A stretch of 64,000 bases of DNA, taken from Cyprinodon diabolis (taxonomy: Eukaryota > Chordata > Actinopteri > Cyprinodontiformes > Cyprinodontidae). Made by a program: the position numbers and the translations under genes. The stretch spans positions 35,332,501-35,396,500 of the forward strand of contig CM060070.1 of assembly GCA_030533445.1 (NCBI GenBank). Reading direction: 5' to 3'. The notes below the pieces were generated by a model. It saw only the letters and a program-made list of their open reading frames with translations. It made no database searches and was not told where the DNA came from. Below, one piece after another: positions 31,065-64,000 of the stretch (position 1 is the first letter of the stretch; every line of letters starts with the position of its first letter).

Positions 31065-31510
31065 GTTTTTTTTTTTTTTTATCAAAAATGCTTTAATAGG
31101 ATAAACATTTTGAATAATTTTATGAGAAATTTCTCTTACATTATTAAGTGTTTTTTAAGGAGCAACCAAGTCCAATTCCAATTTATATCTTCAAAAGTGT
31201 TGGACCAATAAAATATACAAGCTGGTGAAAAAACATCACCTCGTAATAGAATACTTCTTAACTTTTTGTTGTTTTCTTACTTACAAAATTTCATCTTCAA
31301 ATCTGCAGCATCCCTCACTCTGTCTCTGAGCACTCCTGAAAAATATATATCATGAAGATGTCAACTAATCTAAGAAGCTAAGAAACATATTTTCAATTTA
31401 CCCCTGCATGAATTCAAAATGTAGAAGATTTTCACTGATAGGTTTGATTTACAAAATGTCCTTATTACGTCTCATTGAAGAAAAGTTTTTCTCTCCTTTA
31501 CTTATTTGTA
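30670..31510. other. AT-rich DNA between LTR cluster and Tc1 element
   Basis: Apart from the microsatellite listed separately I see nothing. Open frames over the TA array are artefacts. Confidence 0.4.
30986..31064. repeat. (AT)n microsatellite followed by poly-T
   Basis: About 78 bases of AT repeats with two G interruptions, followed by a T-run to 31080. Confidence 0.95.
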
Positions 31511-33003
31511 CACTGCTCAAAACAATTAAAGGACATCAGATCTCAATGGGGGAAAAAAATTATGCTGCTCATTTATACTGATATGGACTGGGTGATGTGT
31601 TAGGAACAATAGGATGCCACATCATTTGATGGAAATGAAAACTATTTACCTTCAGAGGGCTGAATTCAAAGACACCCCAAAAATTACAGTGAAAAAATTA
31701 TGCAGCGGCCTAGTCCATTTTGCTGAAATTTCATTGCAGTATCTCAAAATGGTATTCAGTCATTTGTTTGGTCCCCACGTGCTTGTGTGCATGCCTGACA
31801 TCAGGGCATGCTCCTCCTCCCAGATCTGGACTAGGGCATCACTGAGCTCCTGGAGAGTCTGAGGTGCAACCTGGTGGCATCGGATGGATCGAAACATAAT
31901 GTCCTGGAGGTTTTCTATTGGATTTAGGTCAGACGAGCATGGGGGCCAATCAATAGTATCAATTCCTTCATCCTCCAGGAACTGCCTGCATACTCTCGCC
32001 ACATGAGGCATTGTCGTAGACCAGGAGGAACCCAGGACCCACTGCACCAGCATAGGGTCTGACAGTGGGTGCAAGGATTTCATACCGATACCTAATGGCA
32101 CTCAGGGTGCTGTTGTCAAGCCTGTATAGGTCTGTGCTTCCCTCCATGGATATGTCTCCCCAGACCATCACTGACCCACCACCAATCCGGCCATGCTTAA
32201 AGATGTTACAGGCAGCATAACGTTCTCCACGGCTTCTCCAGACCCTTTCACGTCTGTCACATGTGCTCAGTGTGAACCTGCTCTCATCTGTGAAAAGCAC
32301 AGGGCGCCAGTGGCAGTTTGAGCTCCACGGTTCCAGGCAGTGAGCACAGGGCCCACTAGAGGATGTTGGGCTCTCAGACCACCCATGTGAAGTCTGTTTC
32401 TGGTTGTTTGGTCAGAGACATTCACACCAGTGGCCTGCTGGAGGTCATTTTGTAGGGCTCTGGCAGTGCTCCTCCTCCTCCTCCTTGCACAAAGGAGCAG
32501 ATACTGGTCCTGCTGATGGGTTGTAGACCTTCTACGGCCCTGTCCAGCTCTCCTGGAGTATTTGCCTTTCTCCTGGATTGTCCTCCATGCTCTTGAGATT
32601 GTGCTGGGAGACACAGCAAAACTTCTGGCAATGTCAGGTATTGATGTGCCATACTGGAGGAGTTGGACTGCCTGTGCAACCTCTGTAGGGTCCAGGTAGC
32701 GCCTCATGCTAACAGTTGTGACAGTGACCCTAGCCAAATGCAAAACTGGTGAAAAGGAGTCAGAAAAGATGAGGAGGGGGAAAATGTCAGCGGCCTCCAC
32801 CTGTAAAACCATTCCTGTTTTGATGGTCGTCTCGTTGTTGCCCCTCTAGTGCACCTGTTGTTAACGTCATGAGCACCAAAGCAGCTGAAACTGATTAACA
32901 ACCCCCTCTGCTACTTACCTGACCAAATCAATATCCCAGAAGTTTAATTAACTTGATGCTATACTCTGATTACAAAGTGTTCCTTTAATTTTTTTGAGTC
33001 GTG
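31511..33003 (-). mobile_element. Tc1-like DNA transposon, degenerate
   Basis: Ends CACTGCTCAAAACAATTAAA and (reverse strand) CACGACTCAAAAAAATTAAA are inverted to each other. The element is flanked by TA on both sides (31509-31510 and 33004-33005), the Tc1/mariner target. It carries a broken transposase on the minus strand. Length 1.49 kb is normal for the family. Confidence 0.92.
31760..32707 (-). pseudogene. Tc1-like transposase, frameshifted
   Basis: From [20 protein letters not shown] the product has a paired-type helix-turn-helix ([19 protein letters not shown]), an RRRRST-type basic stretch, then [11 protein letters not shown] with the first catalytic Asp. After another break comes LLVYDNAS, where the second Asp sits, and finally WPPCSSDLNPIENLQDIMF with the last acidic residue (DD34E type). 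At least two frame changes separate these parts, and the C-terminus is cut. No activity expected. Confidence 0.88.
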
Positions 33004-33140
33004 TATGTTTTCTGAATTTTAGAAAACTTATAAGGGTTATTTTGCAATGGCTAAAAAAGATTTAGAGATAACTTTACATAGCTTTAAATCTGGCCAATAG
33101 CACCTTTTTGGATCATAAAGACTTCTGGTTTAGACCAAAG

Positions 33141-34775
33141 TGTCAAGGTTCCTATGTGTTCGTAATTGCGAGTTGTGCATCTCTACTATAGAGGATCTTT
33201 GTGGAGAACTTGGGTACCCTACACAGGTGAACACAGGTGTGTGTTGTAGATCTTTAGTTGCTTCCTAGTCTCTTGCTTCCCTCGAGTATTTTTCATGATG
33301 TTTATTTGTTTTATTTGGTTTACAGTATTTTTGTATTTCTGCCTCTGTTTCCCTTGGACTTTCATTAAACCATCCAAACTCATCTGTGCCTACTCCTCTA
33401 CATTTAGGTCCTCAAAACCTCCACCAAACCTGACAGAAGAAACCAGCCAAGATGGACCCAGCAGAAAAGTCAAGTGAAGTTTAAAGACTCGTAAGAGAAA
33501 CGCTTAATGTCCTACCCACAATTAGTCCCCCTTGGAGGCGGGCCAGCGCTGCTGAAGAAGTAAAGAGGGCACTACAGTCTGATCCAGAACTCAAAACATT
33601 TTCTCTTCAGACAGGTTACCTAGCTTTAGCTGAGTGGAATATACAGGCTGCCATCTCTCGGCTTCTAAACGGATCACCACCATCTAAACCTTCTCTCTGT
33701 TTGCCTGCTTTCCCAGCTTCTGATTCTTCTCTGATTTCAGCTCAGTGCCAGCCAGCCATCCCTTCTCCAGTCTCAGAGCCCTCTAGTGTCCCCTCTCAGT
33801 CTCATAGTCCTCTAGTGTCCCCTCTCCAGTCTCAGAGTCCTCTGGTGTCCACTCTCATGAGACCCCTGAGCCCGCTCTGTGCCATCCAGAGACCCCTGAG
33901 CCCGCTGATGAAATGGTCTCAGACTTAAAGCCCAGTGAGAGTTCATGTCCAAGGCCCCACAGCGGGCGCTCCAAGCCTCCAAGAGCCCTCATTGGGTGCT
34001 CCTCGCCCCCTTCGAGGTTGTTCCTGAGCCGCAGTCGGCGGCCCCCTCCTAGATTGTTTCTCAGCCGCAGTCGGCAGCCCTCAAGGTCCCTGCTGCAGAG
34101 AGGGCATCCTCCAGAGGCCCTCCTTCGTCGTCGACCTCCAGAGGCTCTCCTTCATCGCCGCCAGCCTCCAGAGACTCTGCCTCGCCTCCGTGCTCATGGC
34201 TGGCCTCCAGAGACACTGCCTCACTGTTGCCCACATCTGGTGGTTGATGTTTTTGTTTAAGCTCTGGGTTTTGTTTTGTTTTGACCTCCTTCCTGGGCCC
34301 CCATCCGCCCACCCTGGGTGGGTTGTTTTATGTTTCTCTTCTGTTTTCGGGTTTGTGTTTTGACTCTAAAGGCATCTGGTATCCACCCTTGAACGGGAGG
34401 TACAGTACTGTCAGGGTTCCTGTGTGTGGGTTAGTGTGAGTTGTGCATCTCTACTATAGAGGATCTTTGTAGAGAACTTGGGTAGCCTACACAGGTGAAA
34501 GTAATCTTAATAATCATAGTGATGGGCTTAAAAGAGCACCAGAGCCTTCATTCAGTGCTGGTTTCTTGTGTGTGTTGTAGATGTTTAGTTGCTTCCTAGT
34601 CTCTTGCTTCCCTCGAGTATTTTTCATGATGTTTATTGGTTTCGTTTGGTTTTGAGTATTTTTGTATTTTGTATTTTTGCCTCTGTTTCCCTTGGACTTT
34701 CATTAAACCATTCAAACTCATCCGTGCCTACTCCTCTCTGCATTTGGGTCCTCAAAACCTCCACCAAACCTGACA
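33141..34775 (+). mobile_element. Third LTR element of the AT-hook-like module group, decayed
   Basis: LTR-like repeats 33141-33435 and 34409-34775 both start TGTCA(A/G)GGTTCCT and end AAACCTGACA. The 5' copy lacks about 70 internal bases. Flanks read CCAAAG and CAGGG, so a TSD is doubtful. Between the LTRs lie only remnants of a gag-like frame. Leader GAAACCAGCCAAGATGGACC matches that of the older element at 27834. Confidence 0.8.
33452..34260 (+). pseudogene. Gag-like remnant of the third element
   Basis: Begins MDPAEKSSEV then TAA. In other frames it continues with PELKTFSLQTGYLALAEWN and IQAAISRLLNGSPPSKPS, parallel to the older element's protein. Ser/Pro repeats follow, and finally a basic tail with RRRPPEALL-type repeats, a degraded version of the GRPPE tail. 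Several stops and frame changes. Confidence 0.6.
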
Positions 34776-35089
34776 CAGGGAACACATTTCAAGTCATAGT
34801 CAATCCTACATGGACTTCCTAACTAGAGAGGCTTTTTTTTAATGATTTTCTTTTTTCAGCACAGTGTTCATCGTGGCCATGAGTAAGTCATACGGAAGGT
34901 AAAATATATGAAGAGTTACAAGAACTGAAGAGGTGGATGGTGATGGTGACAATATGGGACTAACACCGAAATCCCACATCCTCCTCTCCGCCCTGGGGGA
35001 AAGCAAAGCCCACAGCCTCCGTGGTTCCTCCCATCTTGTTCCGCTCCAACTTCCTTGAAGCTTGAGGAGAGCATGCGCGAAGTTATTAT
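34776..35089. other. Unassigned DNA, partly shared with 3700-3860
   Basis: 34965-35080 repeats the CGAAATCCCACAT...GCAAAGCCCACAGCCTCC series found near 3700-3860. No gene. Confidence 0.35.
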
Positions 35090-35432
35090 TTAAAGGTATA
35101 GTGGAGGATTCTCGCGAATTTTTGAAAAGCTCCTCCCTCTCCACTTCCAAATAAAAATGCACATCCACAACCCTGAACCCACTCCCGAGAGGGAATACCT
35201 TTTAAACGCATGCAAGAGCGTGCACAAGCCCATTTCTCCTCATGCACGCTGCTTAAAAGTTACTGTTTGCATTGCTCATAAAACTTAATTTCCAAAAGAA
35301 GATTTTGCGATTTTTCCACTATGTCAGACTCACTACCGATAAGTTAAAATGGGGTCGAGGGATTGACAATTAGGAGGACCACTTATTTTGATGATCCACC
35401 CAGAAGAAGAATATCCTCCACTATACCTTTAA
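35090..35432. mobile_element. MITE with TTAA ends (piggyBac- or Kolobok-like)
   Basis: Begins TTAAAGGTATAGTGGAGGAT and ends ATCCTCCACTATACCTTTAA, a near-perfect inverted repeat. TTAA occupies both ends, as expected for elements that duplicate TTAA. The interior is non-coding. Confidence 0.75.
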
Positions 35433-35559
35433 TAGGAGAAAAACCTGCGGCAATGAACATTTAATTTAATATGACATGATTAAAACTTTTCATCAACATC
35501 AATCACTTCCCAAACATTATATTTTCGTTGTAAGTTTTTGTAATAGGGATAATCAAACA

Positions 35560-35690
35560 ATTTTTTCCCCAGCTTTTTATTGTCATTATACTGTCACAAG
35601 TACAGAGCAACAAAATTACTCTCTGCATTTAACCCTTCCCTTTGGGGAGCAGTGGGCTGCCATTGTGCGGTGACTGTAACAAACAGATTG
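35560..35690 (+). repeat. Short dispersed repeat, also at 47005-47110
   Basis: Contains CTCTGCATTTAACCCTTCCC and TTGGGGAGCAGTGGGCTGCC, words that recur in order at 47030-47085. Probably a LINE/SINE 3' segment. Confidence 0.6.
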
Positions 35691-35867
35691 GGATTAAGGA
35701 AATTTTACCACCAAGTTTGGAGGGATTTTTTTTATTTTATTTAAGAAATGCTATTTTTCTATATCTAAACCATACAGTCGAACCAGTCAGGCCTTCACAG
35801 CTTTAGATGAGATTAAGGAAACTTCTGTTGTTCCCTGGGTGAGATGTGGGTGAACTCTTAACTCTTG

Positions 35868-36158
35868 TGGGGCGACAGTGGCGTTGGATGTAGGAGTTTG
35901 CCCTGAAATCGAAGGGTTGACGGTTCAAGCCCTGACTCCGACTTTCAGTGTCGTTGTGTCCTTGGGCAAGACACTTCACCTGCATTGTCTACTGATGGTG
36001 GTCAGAGGGCCCGGTGGCGCCAGTGTACGGCAGCCTCGCTTCTGTCAGTGAGCCCCAGGGCAGCTGTGGCTACAATGTGGCTTGCCACTATCAGTGTGTG
36101 AGTGTGTGTGTGAACTTGAATAAAGGCGCTATATAAGTACATGCCATTTACCATTTAT
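35868..36158 (+). repeat. tRNA-derived SINE
   Basis: A degenerate tRNA-like head with a pol III box B (GGTTCAAGCCC at 35932-35942) is followed by the widespread fish SINE body TTGGGCAAGACACTTCACC and a tail GCCATTTACCATTTAT, an L2-like 3' end that would be used for LINE-driven copying. Not a functional tRNA gene: the anticodon arm is not recognisable. Confidence 0.8.
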
Positions 36159-37019
36159 CTTAAAGCTTTAGTTAGACAACAGGTTTTTCTCCACCCAAAT
36201 TCCACTCCTTCGTACTGTAGTCAGGCAGGAGTGTAAATATAATAGCACTTACAGGATCAAAACTCTTTCTTGTTGCTAAAAAAAGCAACAGTTCAGATTC
36301 AGGTTAATCAGCAGAACCTCTAAACTGATCATCCCTGCAACAGAAAGGAGTGGGCTTTGGGTGGAAAGAGAAACTGTTGCTCTGGAAACGCATCATATCA
36401 CTCATCTGCTCTTCTAGGCCCGTATTTCCCAACTTTGTCTGACTTGTGGAATCCTTTAGGATTTTGTCTTACCATTCGTATCCCTCTCAGTCAAAACTAT
36501 TAATGATTGTCTAAAAGTGGAACGTACAATAACTGATTATAAAATAAAGACTATTGTACTTAATATTTTAATCCGAGCATTTAATTATTATCATTGCATT
36601 CTTTTAATCTCAAATAAAAACTACATAAATATGTTGCCTGGAAGTTAGTAAGGAATCAAAATAAATACAAATTAATATGATATCAACCTGTATTTATAAA
36701 ATTGGAGCTCCTCTGATTAACTCTCCTATAAATACATTTAAACTTGATGAATTGGGAACAAAAAGCAGAACTAAAATTATTGTCAGACTGACTTAATTCG
36801 TTTTTTTTTTTTATCAAGACACCTGAGCTGCTAGCTTAGTAAACTAGCCCCACCCGCCAGCGGCCAAATCATTTTTTTCCTGGATCAGTGCATATTGGAT
36901 TAGTTGGTGATAGGATAATAATTCTGTCAGTATTAATGCAGAAATGTTCATATCAATACAAAGCCGATTTTATTTCATTGTATTACATACTCATTACCAG
37001 TAGGAGGCGGTATTGCATC
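36159..37019. other. Upstream region of tpr
   Basis: AT-rich with no recognised repeat or gene. Confidence 0.35.
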
Positions 37020-37101
37020 TTTAAACGTTTTCCAACCGCTTAAAAAAAACAGAAGGAGTAAGCGTCAAACAGCGCGTGCGCGTTCAGGTGGTGTATTGAA
37101 A
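37020..37101 (+). promoter_or_regulatory. Probable tpr promoter/5' UTR with an NRF-1-like site
   Basis: The sequence turns GC-richer just before the start codon. GCGCGTGCGCG at 37072-37082 differs by one base from the NRF-1 palindrome, a common element of TATA-less housekeeping promoters. No TATA box is visible. The transcription start is unknown. Confidence 0.4.
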
Positions 37102-62429
<25,328 letters not shown>

Positions 62430-62907
62430 GTAAGAAATCTGGTTGGGAAAATGGCAAAGGTACCTGTGCACATTGGATATTTAAAGTCTCAGTCACAAAT
62501 ATGTGACAGTGGTGCATAGACGTGAAGAAAGAGATCTCACTACATAAAATGGAATTTTCTTGAAATAGTGCTTTTTTTCTTGAATTAGAAGGTAAATGAC
62601 ACACTTTGCCAATGGAGCAAGACAATTCACATTTAAAATAAGAAAATGCATTGTCCAAGTACATAATATCTAATTATCTTATTTTATGAGCAAAAAACTC
62701 ATTCAATTGGCAAATCATATTTATCTTCTCAAATTAAGGTTAAATGCACTTAAGAAATGTTTACCTATTCCTTAAAGAAATAAGTGTAAAGCAACTTTCC
62801 CAAATTGCTGATGAAGATTCCCAGTCATCCAGGTCATAGTCATTCCATAGAAGTTTGAAAAACAATCCACTGGACTTGGTTTCCAAGGTTTGAAGACGTT
62901 TCGCTTC

Positions 62908-63878
62908 TAGGGCTGGGCGATATAGAAAAAAAGCTTATCGATTAAAAAAAATTGCATATTGATCGATATCGATAATTATTGAAAAGATTTGAAACCATAT
63001 TTTATGTGCAGCTCTGCCTGGACTTTTCATGATATTGCTAAATGATTTAATTTTAATAAAGAACACAAACACAGACTTCCAATTAAATATTTATTTAACC
63101 AACTTTTTTAACCATAACAGAATTGTTTTAAAGAAAAATAACTTAAGAGACATGAGTTATGTTATTAAATACTGACAAAGAATAAACTAAAGTGACCAGA
63201 AAAGTGACCAAAATAAATATAACAAATAAATGGACCCCCCCGCCCCCATTCTTCTAAGCTGAACCTGGTTCAGCTTAGTTTCCTGCTTTAACCTGAGTTT
63301 TTACTTTGAAGTTGCTGGTCCCTCAGCATTTTTCTCTCAATTGTTAGAACTACATGGGAAACTGCCCAGAACTAAATATATATATTTTCCCAAAGATTCC
63401 TCGGAGGAGAGCCGCGCCGGGGCCTACACAGCTCATACTCCTGCAGCTGTGAGCGGCTGAGATGATAAAAAAAAAAGTTGGTTGCGTTATCAGACTTCGT
63501 TTTCACTGGTTCCCGACACATTTTACAGATGACTGTGGTTTGTTTTTTGTCCGACTTGCCATGACCGAAATACTGCCAATCTGGCGAACTACAAAAACCC
63601 TTCTTTGGAACAGTTTCCTCCGCCTCTCCTTGCTGCGACTTCAGCATGTGCTCTGTGTTGTGGTTTGAGAGGGCGGCCCTTTGTGACGGCGTGCCTGGGT
63701 CCGTCATTGTGATTGGTTGGGAGGAAGCAGTGACTAGCATAAACCTACATGCTAGGCTACAATGAGAAGGAAGTAAAACTGCGTTTTTTTATCGAACTTT
63801 TATCGAGCCTATTTTTTTCTATTGCGCCACACGTCTATCGATCGATATATATCGTTATTGAATTATCGCCCAGCCCTA
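62908..63878 (-). mobile_element. hAT element with BED zinc-finger fragment, TSD TTCGCTTC
   Basis: Begins TAGGGCTGGGCGATATAG and ends ATTATCGCCCAGCCCTA. TTCGCTTC flanks both sides (62900-62907 and 63879-63886). It has ATCGAT-rich subterminal repeats and a minus-strand coding remnant. At 971 bp it is a deletion derivative of an autonomous element. Confidence 0.93.
63372..63740 (-). pseudogene. hAT transposase N-terminal fragment (BED zinc finger)
   Basis: 122 codons. After a disordered start comes SPDWQYFGHGKSDKKQTTVI followed by CKMCREPVKTKSDNATNF and FYHLSRSQLQEYE. C-x2-C with a downstream His in the Y/F-H-L block is the BED finger that binds transposon ends. The catalytic RNase-H-like domain and dimerisation domain are gone. 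Confidence 0.8.
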
Positions 63879-64000
63879 TTCGCTTCACCTCTGTATTAAA
63901 TCATGCTCTCAAGGAAACAGAAACTTAGATAATGAGAGTGCTTAGGTAATAAGAGAGCTTCATTTGTGATACAAAACTTGTATGATTGTCAAAGAACATA

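Larger units (their letters stand above)
62430..64000 (+). other. tpr intron 37 (incomplete)
   Basis: Holds a relative of the 48374 MITE (62812-62907, resuming at 63887), split by the hAT element at 62908-63878. The rest is AT-rich. Confidence 0.6.

Noticed and set aside
35868..35945. Possible tRNA gene
   Set aside because: It has a box B but no convincing anticodon arm, and it runs into a SINE body and tail.

Overview
The window is vertebrate nuclear DNA. It has intron-split genes, AT-rich introns, CA/TA microsatellites and a dense load of Tc1, hAT, LTR and tRNA-SINE repeats typical of a teleost fish. I saw no bacterial features. Every call comes from reading the sequence by eye; nothing was searched against a database.

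Right half (37.1-64.0 kb, + strand): the 5' two-thirds of tpr, which encodes the nuclear-basket nucleoporin TPR. I could place 37 coding exons with matching splice phases, giving 1825 codons from the start ATG at 37102 to the donor after 62429. The gene runs off the right edge. Its introns hold several hAT-type MITEs with visible 8-bp target-site duplications (TSDs), a Tigger-like relic, SINE/LINE tails and a perfect 56-nt inverted repeat just before exon 15.

Left part (6.0-22.3 kb): the most unusual object. On the minus strand, at least twelve exons with mutually consistent phases encode one polyprotein-like product. In order these are a gypsy/Ginger-type integrase (HHCC zinc domain, then D, D and E catalytic positions), a long Pro/Ser/Ala-rich linker, and a Ulp1-type (C48, SUMO-protease-like) cysteine protease with its His, Asp and Cys. 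The gene lies between two inverted copies of a repeat (5991-7722 and 21940-22294), which look like long terminal inverted repeats. I read it as a large Ginger-like DNA transposon. This copy is dead: an exon is triplicated with an in-frame stop, a splice donor is mutated, and a TAG sits six residues before the protease cysteine. Solo LTRs, MITEs and a small element carrying a helicase fragment have landed in it.

Middle (22.8-34.8 kb): an LTR retrotransposon cluster. A 4.5-kb element with near-identical 960-bp LTRs and TSD TTGAT sits inside the 5' LTR of an older element with TSD TCTAT. A third, more decayed relative lies at 33.1-34.8 kb. None has pol. All share a proline-rich module ending in Arg-rich PRGRPP repeats that resemble AT-hooks. 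A degenerate Tc1-like transposon (31.5-33.0 kb) separates the second and third.

The far left (1-5.9 kb) contains a LINE endonuclease relic, microsatellites and unassigned repeat-like DNA. Apart from tpr, I see no gene in the window that looks like an intact host gene.
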